Part shown: positions 1 to 10,255 of the stretch, piece by piece
How the letters are laid out: each line of letters opens with the position of its first letter
Position numbering within the stretch: position 1 is the stretch's first letter
Source of the DNA: Varroa destructor
Taxonomy: Eukaryota; Arthropoda; Arachnida; Mesostigmata; Varroidae
DNA: 64,000 nucleotides
Assembly (NCBI RefSeq): GCF_002443255.2
Contig: NW_019211456.1
Span: 47,614,486 to 47,678,485 of the forward strand
Reading direction: 5' to 3'
Position numbers and translations under genes: made by a program
Notes under the pieces: model-generated
What the model was told of the DNA's origin: nothing
The model's database searches: none
Seen by the model: only the letters and a program-made list of their open reading frames with translations

Positions 1-2442
1 ACATCAATATCATATTCAATTTCCAGATTGACGGCATTTCTAACTAGGGAGTTAGCCAATAAATTCGGATGAAAAATCGCTCGGATCGGTCTGCTGGGTA
101 TCGTAAATAAATAAACGTATAAAAGACTACGTTGAATCTATTCGTCCTTAGTTGTACCCGAGCAGAAACGATTAGACCACAGACAAGAAAATTACAGATA
201 GGTCAACTTGTGTCTAAACGGTAACTACCTGTGTTTGATAACTTGTCGACTAAGCTATAATGCAATAGCAGTTCTGAGAGAGTTCAGAGAAATCAGTTCT
301 CCAACAGACTATTGTTCTTGATGGCTTTTCGGAATGTTTTCATGTATTTTTTCAGTTCAGCCTAGATCCGAATACGTAGAACCTCTCGCGACGTAAACCG
401 TTCTACTAAATGGAGCCGTAAAATATGTCCTGATCGAACGCTTTAACCAATTCCATTTGCAATAACGCAGGTAATCTAGCTTTACGGTCATCATAGAAAG
501 CTCAGCATAACGCCGAAAATAGGTTTTCAACGTCGTCATTATTGTATAGATTACAAACTTTATAGAATTTTACTATACTCCTAAGGCTACTAATTGTGGG
601 CAGTGACTTTATATGCCCCTAAAGTTGAATGGAACTATTGTATGTTGGCCCAACTTTTAATCGTGTGACACGCTCAAATAATAGATGCTATTAAACCGAG
701 ATATTATACCTGACCAAAATTTTTATTGGATTTTTTTGCCCTCTATTTGGTTTCTAGAGAATTCCACCGATTTTGATCGTTCGCGTGAAATAATTACTCG
801 TGTTTTTTCTGACAGAAAAAATCGGTTTCATTACACCAACAAAAGCGTTTGTAATCGACAACCAAGTCGATACCTCTACTTTTTACGAAGATATACTAAA
901 TTTATTTATTTAACCTAAAATTCAATTCGCTTGACCCTTAATGAGCTATAGGTCTCATTCAAACTACCTGCGTTGAAGGAATCGGTATACCCAAATGGTT
1001 ACGACTCCTTCCGAGCCCTACTTGAGAAAAGGAATTCGGAAGAAGAGATTATAACTTTTAGTAGCCAGACGGACCCAGTAGAAAAAAAGCAGCTTTTCGT
1101 AGACCCCGAAAATTGAAAAAAATAGATTGGCTTTTAACGCTGATTGTACAATTATAAAATAGGCGAAATGAGAGCGTTTAGTGCTAGGAGTAATACGCGT
1201 CTTGAGTCTGTGGTTAGACGAGTTCTTCGAGAAGCAATTGTTTAGTTGTGTTGAACACGTAAAATTTGCCATTACGGCCTTAAACCGAACTGAAAATAGG
1301 CCCGATGCAAATGAAATTAGCACCTTAACTAAAATTAAATAACAATCGGTTCAAACGAAAGGCGTTTGTCTAATATTAGTCAACAAAGACCCACAACGAC
1401 TGATGTAAATCCGAAGGAGACTAACACTCGACCCCCATATTGATAACAAAAGCCAGCGGTCGAATAACGGAATGTCTCAAAATAGGATTATAATAAGGAC
1501 CAAAAAGGACTATCATCAAAGTCGATGCTTTACTATTTGCAACAACTGAGAGCAGCAAGCACGTTCATACATGATGCGTAAGTAGGAAACTGTGAATTCC
1601 TTCGAACTTTTTACGTCATACACCAACGTCTAAACGACCAAATGTATTAAATAAATTCAGTTTTTCATCGAAGTCTCATAGGCCGTGTAATGTACACGGC
1701 TCAGTTTCCCCCTCGACCTATGAAATAGATTGAATGTCTGTTACGCGTTATCGCGTAAGTTCCTTCAGCACAGAGCAGTATGGCTGAGCCGAGACCCCTA
1801 CTTTCTGAATTTAAAATCTGAATTTAGATTTGACTAAACTACCAAGTTGTAATGCAATCAGGGCTAGAGATGACCGCTGCGCTTGTAAGCTAAATTAATA
1901 TATCGAATTATTAGAAGAACAAAAAAAAATAGGATAACGAACAAAACAATAGGTTTATGTTACGACGGATACTATTTTTCTTTTCGAAGAGTAATTTGTA
2001 TGACTCCGGCGGTGTTTAAGTTGACGATATAAAAGTGCATTATCCAGGCTCAGTGATACGGGGCTCTACGATAAATTCATTAGTATTTTTTTGGTTACGA
2101 AGAACAGCACCGCAAGTCTTCTATACGATTACTCTACTGAAATTTACACTTCAAAAGTGTCTAAAATAGAAATGTTGTCGTCCCGCCAACGCTGCTACTG
2201 GGCCGCAATTCCAAATCTATCTTGACCTTGAAGCATACATGGCTTGTGTCTTCAGCTTCTGGTAAACGAGGTAGCACCTGTCGAACGCGAACCGTAAGCT
2301 CATCCGGTAGACGTACTCACCCGTTCCCGTTGGGATCCTGCCGTTATCACACGAAATGCTGAACGGTTACGTACCCCCAGCTACCGTCAACATGAGGTTC
2401 GAACAATCGGCAAAATCCAATGCTCAACGCCCTCAAAAAAAA
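1..2442. other. AT-rich gene-free stretch
   Basis: No coding region could be supported here. The open frames are short and AT-rich; the one starting at 685 (+, 77 codons) has no recognised motif. The only structured element seen is the 19-bp hairpin at 1682-1700. This looks like unique intergenic or intronic sequence. Confidence 0.5.
1682..1700. other. Perfect 8-bp hairpin with 3-nt centre
   Basis: GCCGTGTA at 1682-1689 and its exact reverse complement TACACGGC at 1693-1700 flank ATG. The flanks do not extend the pairing. No known site matches; it could be a short cruciform or a palindromic protein site. Confidence 0.55.
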
Positions 2443-2834
2443 TTAGGCTCGGTAAAGAGTAACCGCTGTCGATTCACCAATCGTTCCTGCTAATTGTTCT
2501 ACTTTCGGACTGTCCCATTTCTTCTGACGTTTTTTGAAGGGAGTGAAGACTTCGTTTGACGTGGTGGCAGCAAGGTTGTTATCAAAAAGATCTGTGTCTG
2601 AAAGCGAAGAGACCTGTGAACTGTAGAAAGGCCGATCGTCCCTCTTGTTTCTGTGTCCCATATTCCATCGTCCACCTCAACATAGCTTCGGTCCTTTGGT
2701 CTCTGAAGGTTTACTCGAACGGTGCGCCTACCCACCCGTAGCTGCACCCACCTTGCTTCGTTTGCTGGCTTCTGTTGTGAAAAGCCACTTTCGTAGACGC
2801 TGACACGACAGCACGACCATAGATATACGCAGAA
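2443..2834 (-). pseudogene. Unidentified protein-like region, frame-disrupted, minus strand
   Basis: I do not recognise this product. On the minus strand one frame is open from 2834 down to about 2499. It contains a basic and acidic stretch (RVNLQRPKDRSYVEVDDG) decoded by GAC/GAG/AAG-rich codons. An overlapping frame from an ATG at 2659-2661 to a TAA at 2443 reads 72 residues, also charged (KKRQKKWDSPKVEQ near its C-terminus). The change of codon flavour from one frame to the other around 2655 is what a frameshifted coding exon would look like. I saw no domain, signal peptide or membrane segment. It could equally be two chance open frames. It lies upstream of and opposite to the NUP160 relic, with no evident relation to it. 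Confidence 0.25.
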
Positions 2835-4263
2835 CTATGGAACTGCATATGTATGGAAGGGTAGGCTGGTCACTCTATCTGGTTCCTCGCCTACTTCGCC
2901 CCGTAGAGCAGGGCCATCGCTTGAACGAAAAGGGTTGATTGCACGGGGGCGTGGGCTGATGACCCTACGAAACCGCCGAACCGTTTTTGCTGTTTCCGCA
3001 GTGAATGGTCAGAGAGTCACTATTCTACAGACCGCGACGGCCTGGTCATCGAGGGCAGGAGGTGGATCCTTCTTGAAAAACGTTTTAGGACAGGCATCCG
3101 CCTCCCGCTTATCCTGAAATGCTCATAATTGTTCTTTCTTTTTTCGGTCTCTGCTTGCTTGCCAGAACCTGCTAACACATGGGAAATGCCCCTCAAACAG
3201 ATACGTACACGCAGCAAAGCTAAGTTAGTTAGCAATAAACAGCGGGCTGGTTAGAGTTGAATTGATCGATAAACACTTTAATTGAGAACTAACGTTCCGA
3301 TGTTCCAAATTAAAATGAATACCTTCTCACAGATCGCTGCTGAATCAGTCGACTTTCCACGTCAGGCCTCCTTAGACCGTGCGCAGACCGCTTGTAGTCG
3401 AGTTATCAACAACAGCTTATAGCCAAGGGCATGCGTAACATATGTATATAAAAAGTGGCATACATGTATAGATCTATCCGAGATTTTCGAGTTAATAAAC
3501 ACTTACTTCGAATAAAGCTTTGAGCCCGAGAGCGTCTCGAATATTATTTTTACTTGCATCTAATTAGCTATGTTCCCTCATCGGTCAACGACTCAAGCAT
3601 TTGCTTGCTTAATATGTCGTATTGGGAAACAAATCCACTTCACATCTAGAGTCACGTAATTACACATGGAATGAATTTTTTTACTTTGTTTACTTCTGCG
3701 AATAGGAGTCTCTGAAAGCAAGCCCAATAACTTCGTTCAATTTGTGCTACATATAATATTCGTACGAGGTAATTAAATTGGGTGTTTGTACAATCTGTCG
3801 TGGTGACACCCAGCAGCTTCTAACTGACAGATTCTCGAGGAGGCTTTGCCATCCGCCCACAGATAGTGGCGTCTACGGTAGATTCAAGCAATATCAACAG
3901 GAGCTTCCGCGGCAGGACTGAGGTGTGCCGAGCTCACTCTTCAACACAGTGCCCATTACCATCAGGCCACTTCTACTAGCCTTCTGGAGCCATCCGACTC
4001 ACACGTACGCCTTGTTCAACACTGATTGGCTAAGAAGTTAGAGTAGATGGCGAACTCGTCGGCCGTTGTGGGTTCGGAGATCCCGCTTACGCCTTCGCTG
4101 AACGGTTCTCCTCTTTCCCTTTCCACCTACGTTATATCGCTAGGCCTAGAAAAATGACGACTGACTGTTCTTTGGGTGCTAGGCGAAGGATGTCGACAGT
4201 GACAACGGCAACTGCAGCGACGATAATGACGAAGTAGGTCGTCGTCGTCGTTGTTGTTGTTGT

Positions 4264-4295
<32 letters not shown>

Positions 4296-4769
4296 CTGTC
4301 CTGAGGCCGTAAGTCTTGTTTCGGCCCTTTCCTCGATGCGCATGTGTACACGTATTTGGATATTGTGCGACAGGGTGTATATTCATTTAGCCTCGTCTCA
4401 GCCGAGAAGGCCGAGTATATGCATTGATGGCAAACTTGGCGAGGAACTCCACATCAAACTCTGTGTATATGCGAGGATATTGGTGTATTATAACGCCATG
4501 GCGATGATATGTGTGCTCATGAAGCATGTGCCATCATTCGTTCGCTGGCCCGTCTTTGTGTGATGGTCGGCGGGTTTGCTGGCTGTGGGTGCATCGTGCT
4601 CGGTGCTCGGTCGGGTCTTGGGTGGAGTCGTCAAATGCAGGAACAAATTCATAAAAAGACGAGAGATACCCTCCTCGGCGGAGTTGGAGATCCGTCAATG
4701 CACAGCAGAAGCTAAGCTCTCGCCAAGCACTGGCGAATAGGCGCTGGACGTAATAGAGAATCTGTGTAG
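2835..4769. other. Gene-free stretch with triplet repeat
   Basis: No coding evidence was found. The stretch includes the compound triplet microsatellite at 4238-4291. The serine/asparagine/aspartate-rich and alanine/threonine-rich frames on the minus strand here are only readings of that repeat. Confidence 0.45.
4238..4291. repeat. Compound triplet microsatellite (GTC)4(GTT)7(GCT)7
   Basis: Three triplets that differ by one base each follow one another in register over 54 bp: four GTC, seven GTT, seven GCT. This is the longest compound triplet tract in the window. Homopolymeric S, N, D, A and T runs in overlapping frames come from it. Confidence 0.9.
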
Positions 4770-4840
4770 GTCGCCAAGTTGAACGCTAGGTTAACTTGTA
4801 GTCATGCGGCTATAACGACTCGGCCAAGTAGGCCCTACAG
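4770..4840 (-). other. tRNA-like relic (possible tRNA-derived SINE or pseudo-tRNA)
   Basis: On the minus strand TGGCCGAGTCG (plus 4816-4826) matches the A box of Leu/Ser-type tRNAs (TGGCCGAGTGG) at 10 of 11 positions and is followed by TTATAGCC. A GTTCAACTT (plus 4776-4784) resembles the B box GTTCRANTC at tRNA-like spacing of about 30 nt. TGTAGG near the 5' end and CCTACA near the 3' end can pair. The T stem does not close, so it is not a functional tRNA. A short interspersed element or decayed tRNA pseudogene is more likely. Confidence 0.35.
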
Positions 4841-4934
4841 GTCTTCGACTAGTGAGAACTACAGCAACAGTCTAGGTGGTAAAAGCTAACGGTCGGCGAC
4901 GATATACTCGAAGAGTCCTCGGCGAATGACCCCT

Positions 4935-4950
4935 GCTAGCTAGCTAGCTA
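4935..4950. repeat. (GCTA)4 tetranucleotide tract
   Basis: Four tandem GCTA units, self-complementary, lie just upstream of the NUP160 relic. Confidence 0.85.
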
Positions 4951-4975
4951 AGTAGAAGAGTCACTGATTTGATGA

Positions 4976-5502
4976 GACACGGGACGGACTATCAAAAAAT
5001 TGTATCGCGTTACCAGGACCCACTACTGTCCAAAGAAACCTGTTGAACTGTTCAAGCAAGTTGATGACGAAAAAGTATTTAAGGAGAAAATGAACGAGAT
5101 AGCCAATAATTTAACTTATTACTCGATTGTTTTTCAAAGTGTTTCGGATTCGAGTACCATGTCAATGATACCTTTCCTTGATAATTCGATTTCCTGTAAA
5201 CTATGTTCTTGGAAAGGACTCGAACAAAAGTAAACTTATTGCTTGCAGGTTTGGACAGTCTAAAGGATCTTCTAAGCTTCACTTTATAGCTTCATTGTAT
5301 TCATGGGGACTACCAATTTCTGCATCAATTCATCAACTATTCTATTTCAGACATGCCATGATTATTATCTAGAGTATTAGTATGTCATAAGTTCATAGAT
5401 GAGAACTTCTATAAGGCTTCAGCGGCCATTTACCATATCAGAACTTCGCTAATTGAGGCGAAAAAACGAACACTTTTATTGCTGACCAAGAGCCTTCAGC
5501 AG
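4976..5502 (+). pseudogene. NUP160: Decayed NUP160 (nuclear pore Y-complex) exon with frameshifts
   Basis: NUP160 is a scaffold nucleoporin of the Y-complex. No frame is intact, but four consecutive segments read as the helical C-terminal part of the protein, in order and at conserved spacing. (1) Frame from 4976: HY, then LF.Q and E.V, then the VF...D of the next helix. (2) Frame from 5200: LLLAGLDSLKDLLSF, matching the family pattern L.DL..F. (3) Frame from 5276: H.YY (5357-5368). (4) Frame from 5362: N-F-Y-K-A (5404-5418), then RTL....K. Distances between landmarks differ from human NUP160, as I recall it, by only 2, 4 and 2 nucleotides, and one variable loop is about ten residues shorter. 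Similarity stops at CAG|GTGAGG (5500-5508), a strong splice donor. That favours a degraded genomic exon over a processed copy. Assembly error in a live gene is the main alternative. The identification rests on remembered family sequence, not on a search. Confidence 0.6.
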
Positions 5503-5766
5503 GTGAGGATCAGGGGTATTGACACTACCGTTGCTAGTCCTGCGTGCAGAGAGAATAAAGTAGACTAGGAATCTGCTTGAAAAAGGTTAATATCTGTTCT
5601 GATAGTTGCTAGTAGTAGGGACGATACTTCTCCCTAGTTTTTACTGCAGTAGGTCGTCGACGTCGCATACACACGTGTAGTAGTCGTGCTGGTGATAGTG
5701 GTAGAATGATCTAGCAGAGCCTAGACGCCTACCCGTCTCATCGTTCAGGCCCTTGCCATCACCACT

Positions 5767-5791
5767 CGTTTGCCGGCGTTTTTGGCAAACG
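5767..5791. other. 8-bp hairpin
   Basis: CGTTTGCC (5767-5774) and GGCAAACG (5784-5791) are exact reverse complements around a 9-nt loop. No function is inferred. Confidence 0.5.
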
Positions 5792-7339
5792 ATCATCCTT
5801 TTGAGCTAACACGAATAGAAAAACATATAGTCCTCATACCGGCGGCCGTGTTCAAAGCCAAAAAGGCTCTTCAAGTCACCAAAGCTTAGCTCCAACAGTG
5901 GAGTAAGTGCGTACGCGAGTCTCCTGGTGAATGTTGCGTGCCAGGAGGTAATCAGGATACTCACTTCACTTATCTGCTATCTGTGGCTTCTTTCTCACTG
6001 TGGGCACCTCCTCTTTTTGCTCAGTACGCTCCCTTTTAACCCAGGCCTCGTGCGTCCGTTTGGGTTCTTTCGGAACAAGAAGCTAACGGAGAGTCAAGGC
6101 CCGATAGAGGCATACCATGAAATAACATAGAGAAAACGCAAGCAAGAAACTCACTTTACCCTATGAATGGTGGTTAGGGAGGCGACTTCATTGGCAGGTC
6201 GGTGTATCGGCAGGGTCATCGATGAACTCGAACCGGGCCAAGTAAGCGGTAAACTAAAGCGTAACATTGAGGTCAGGAGCGGGCTGCGCATAGAGATAGT
6301 GTAGACGAGACCGTTAGAGAAGATCAGAAGAAGCTGCGAGAAGAAGTGTTTGGCCGTTTCTAGAGGCGGGGTATACTTCGTTTCGCGTGAAGTGTTTGAG
6401 ACCGCCGATACGGCTGTTGAGTGACCCCGGGTTGATATGTTCGTTGATGGAAAAAGATACAGAGTAAAGGGCACGAGCGGCCAACGAGATAACGAAAAGG
6501 CAATGTGCAGCCCATGTCTCTGAGGCCTCGTTCCAACATCACAGCGTCACCGTCCAAATAAAAGATTCGCACCCCTTTCTTCAAGAGTACGCAGAAAGAC
6601 AATGATTTCAGAGGTCACTTGTAGAATAGTTACCGACGACTGAGCACAAAAGAGACATTTGAGAAACCACTGATAACAACATTAAAGAAATGTTCCATAT
6701 TGTGTTCATTTTGCCTTTTCGGTGTCTGCGATATGCCATTATGCTCTGTTATCGAAGGGAACGACTCAACTTTGGGGTAGAACTAACGGTGCATTGGCTA
6801 TTGAGATTCACTGTATAGCCTTAAATAACAAACCATCATGTCGTTCATAAGCTTTAGTTTATGTGCCATCATATCATAAGTACGTGAATGCATAATTTCC
6901 TAAAACTAGTCCAACCTATGTGAGCATCTGCTGTGTCTTTTACACTTAAATAAAGTATTGCTTAATGTACATATCATACATATAAATACCAATAAAAAGT
7001 TTAAAGGTTTTTTTGTTCGTTGTTCCTTACAACAGCCTTTTGTACTGCCGAAAGAAAGGAATATACGTGCTTATTGGGCAAGACGCTACCCTTACAGCAG
7101 GAACTTCTAGGCACCGGAGGCAACTTTTCGTCCGATGATCGGCGCAGAAGCATCGTTGCAGATTAAGGATTTCGAAGTAGGTGGGTAGCTTGATCGGGAT
7201 GCGAAGACGCCTCAGTTGAGACAAGTACATTGAACGGCGAGACCGCCGCAGCAGCAGCACCAGTGTATACGGCCGCGGCAAGAAATAAGCAGCTCTTGGC
7301 TGAGGTCCGGGACATCGCGTGACGCCGTCCAATCTCCTA

Positions 7340-7352
7340 GGCGGGCGGGCGG
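7340..7352 (+). other. Two-tetrad G-rich motif
   Basis: GGCGGGCGGGCGG has four G runs with single-C loops but only two stackable tetrads, so it is a weak G-quadruplex candidate. Confidence 0.4.
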
Positions 7353-7491
7353 TCGAATAAACGAACGACAACGGTCGGAAGCGGCTTGCTCGACTCGCAA
7401 GTTGGAACAGCATCGGCAGGAAGCATCAAGAAACTCGGACGGAGGCTCGTACAGAAGGCCGTGGCACCAGGCCATCAGAAAACAAGCGAAC

Positions 7492-7518
7492 CTGCTGCTG
7501 CTGCAGCAGCAGCAGCAG
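7492..7518. repeat. Inverted triplet microsatellite (CTG)4(CAG)5
   Basis: Four CTG units abut five CAG units with no spacer, which makes a 24-bp perfect palindrome plus one extra CAG. Either strand can fold into a spacer-less hairpin. The alanine runs in frames here are readings of this tract. Confidence 0.9.
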
Positions 7519-7650
7519 CCTCTATAGCTATAATAGGAGAAACAGCTTGTAGTGGGAAAACGTTCATTTTCCCCTCTATGGTTCGCGCGGGCGCGCGTTT
7601 CTTATCGGCAACCGATGGGCAACACTCGCTCGACAAATAGACGAAGCATC

Positions 7651-7677
7651 GCCTGCCTGCCGACCGACCGACCGACC
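7651..7677. repeat. (GCCT)2(CCGA)4 tetranucleotide tract
   Basis: Two GCCT units run into four CCGA units. A related (CCTA)2(CCGA)3 tract occurs at 23491-23512. Confidence 0.8.
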
Positions 7678-10153
7678 AACGCGACTGATACACTGGGTAG
7701 CACGAACTAGTCCTCTTTTTCAGAGAAGGAGGACGAAGGAGTGGACGGGATGAAGTAGAAAGGTAAGAATAGGGACGCGCCACGCGTATGGAGGCTGACT
7801 TCGAGGCGACTCGATCTGACCTGGCCTGCGCGAACCTGACCGCCGTCGCAAAAAGTTCGTTGTGTTAGACCATTACTAGCATATTATCCAACCACCGTTC
7901 ATTTGTCGGTGCATCGAAGCACCAGCCGCCAAAGACGCTCAGCAAAAGCAAAAAAAAATGATGAAAGAATGAGTGAGAGAGAAGAAGCTAAGGCAAACTG
8001 TCTCCAGCTTGTTCTAGTCTAATCATCTATCAGTTCCCCTGTCAGAGATGAACTCTACAGCCCCATACGACATGGACATCGTCGCGCGTCGCATGGCCGA
8101 TACGTGAGGTATTCTTCACGTTACTCAGTTATACAATGAAAACATATTTCGACAATCACTATAGTGATTCATATATATATATATGTATTGTTCTGGTCAC
8201 CTCTGAATGGTAGGCGGTTCTTTCATACTCTCGTTCATTCAGTGCAGAGACTTTTTATGGCCTTACCCAGAGCCGTAGTCGAAAGTACGTTTCTACAATA
8301 TTAGTACTAATAATAATGCCAATAAGAAGGCGGTATCACTTTTGAGACGAAGCATTATATGTCGTAGCTGAAAATGCTACGCTACGACTTTCATCTCGTT
8401 CACTGCGTCTGAAAAAAGCTACTTTATTTATGACTCGATGAGCTAAAAAAGGCCTAAAAAAAGATCGGGTGGAGTAAGTAAGGCAAGCCATTTGACATAT
8501 GCTATAAAGATCTATATATTAAAAATTAAAATTCAATAAACACGGATGATTGAGATAGTAGGTGGGTGTACCATTGTGAAGGTTTTTGTCAGCGGCTAAT
8601 TTTCCTTATGCTAAATATAAATCAGACCTCATCAACGCACAAATCTTTCAAACTCAAGCTTGTTCCTATTTACAATTTGTTTAAGATTAAGCCATTACTG
8701 GCTTAGCTGTACGAGGCAATTACGAGTGAACCCCAACCCCCCTCATATATTTATATCGTTTAACGTGTCGTATATGCGAAATTGACTTTTCTCGAACAAT
8801 TGAAATGTGTTACGCGCTGACCCAAGGCAGAACGAATTTTGGCACGGACGCACACGCCAGAGCCTTTGACATCAAAGAAAACAAACGTTAGTACAAGGGG
8901 GGCGCGTAGCAACACGCATGAGACGTAATTTTTCTTGACGAACCCCAACCAGTTGTCAATAGTGAAGAATGTAGTTGTTTGATTATGAAAAGATAAGCTT
9001 TATTAATATTACATTTTACTTAAAAAAATTAATTGAAATCTATAGAACTTGGTAGATTATGTTAAATCTAATTAGGAGGGATCTATAAAGGTAACTTGAA
9101 AACGTATGTGAATTGCAGCAGCAAAAATAGCACAAATACAACATTGTATATCACTTTAATGTAATTAGATGAAGGCTGGTACACAGATTATTTCTTCGCG
9201 ATCAGAATCGAAATATATGGGAATGAAATATACCCAATATATATGGAAGTGTTTTATGAAGGAATTATCGAAGCAGCTCAAAAAGATCCGTACATGTTGC
9301 TATGTTATCTTTTTTTTTTTCTCAACGGTTCGTTTACGAAGATCTGTACCCTGCGCTATTACAGTTATTTCAGCCATCCACAGGGTAACGAGTGGATAGA
9401 TTGAGAAGTTCAGTTTGAAGTCCTCGATTCCGTCGTATCCGCTCGGTATCATTACTTGTATCTCGAACGAGCGTAATCGTCGGTTGCCGTTTATCGGTGG
9501 GGGAGTGGCTTCGGCAGCGACGTGGAGCCGAATCAAGGAGACGGTAAGGAGCGCGGGAAGAAATAAAGGGAAAGGTAACAGATTGGAGTTCAGGCATAGC
9601 TTTGGTGGTAAAAGAAGAAAAAGATGACCAAGAGCTATTGGCGACGGCAATTGCTTGGCTGACTTGCTGATTGTCTCGCTGGCTGGCGTTGTTTCTCATC
9701 GGCAGTTGTCTATGCTACGACAGACATCGCTTATAGACCATTTCATTCCATACTGGCGTTCTACTGGTGGTCTGCTTTAGTCAGTCGTTCTGTCTTGTTG
9801 GACAAGCCAATTGAACAAACCAGCATGTCTGAAGGCTTGTGGCTATTGCCGTTGCTATCGTTATTGCCGCTAACGTACACATCGACGATCATCGTGCCTC
9901 ATCGCGGGGGTTGTTTGCTGCTAGCACTACTATGACGACTACTACTTCTGTCGGTTGAAGAAAAAGGTCCAGGGGTCAAGGATCAGCAGCGTTTTCTTCC
10001 ACCAACAGCGAATCAACCAGCCGATTCTCATTGAGTTCCGAGCCAGCTCATTCTGTTCATTCGCTGCCTCGGAAGTACCAGTAATGGCCACAGGAGCTGC
10101 GAGCGGTGACTTCAACCGCCAGCGTCGCAGCGAATACGACCGATCAGAAGTAG
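7678..10153. other. Gene-free stretch
   Basis: No supported gene. It contains a short mutually exclusive hairpin pair at 8361-8388 and a T tract near 9309. The overlapping frames around 9300-9700 have no recognised motif. Confidence 0.4.
8361..8388. other. Two alternative overlapping stems
   Basis: GTCGTAG (8361-8367) can pair with CTACGAC (8382-8388). The overlapping CGTAGC (8363-8368) can instead pair with GCTACG (8376-8381). The two pairings exclude each other. Confidence 0.45.
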
Positions 10154-10174
10154 CAGCAGCAGCAGCAGCAGCAG
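10154..10174. repeat. (CAG)7 microsatellite
   Basis: Seven uninterrupted CAG units. The alanine run in the frame covering 9955-10362 comes from this tract. Confidence 0.9.
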
Positions 10175-10234
10175 CTGGAGCAGCATGCACACCTCACTCA
10201 TCCTTGCGCTGCTGCTTCTGGCGGAGAATGTTGC

Positions 10235-10255
10235 CGGCGTCAACCGCCGACGCCG
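10235..10255. other. GC-rich 7-bp hairpin
   Basis: CGGCGTC (10235-10241) and GACGCCG (10249-10255) pair around a 7-nt loop in a GC-rich stretch just after the CAG tract. Confidence 0.4.

Larger units (their letters stand above)
5503..7491. other. Gene-free stretch downstream of NUP160 relic
   Basis: No continuation of the NUP160 similarity (the next expected helix, YLAALN..L) was found in any plus-strand frame. A good 3' splice site consensus lies near 6028 but leads into no recognisable exon. An open frame starting at 6163 (+) and running to about 6300 contains VIDELEPGQ followed by a GTAAGC donor-like site; it is not recognised. Confidence 0.4.

Noticed and set aside
2950..2985. CTGATGA ... 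GAAA resembling a hammerhead ribozyme core
   Set aside because: Only about six bases separate the two core elements and no third strand with a cleavage site was found, so the fold cannot form.
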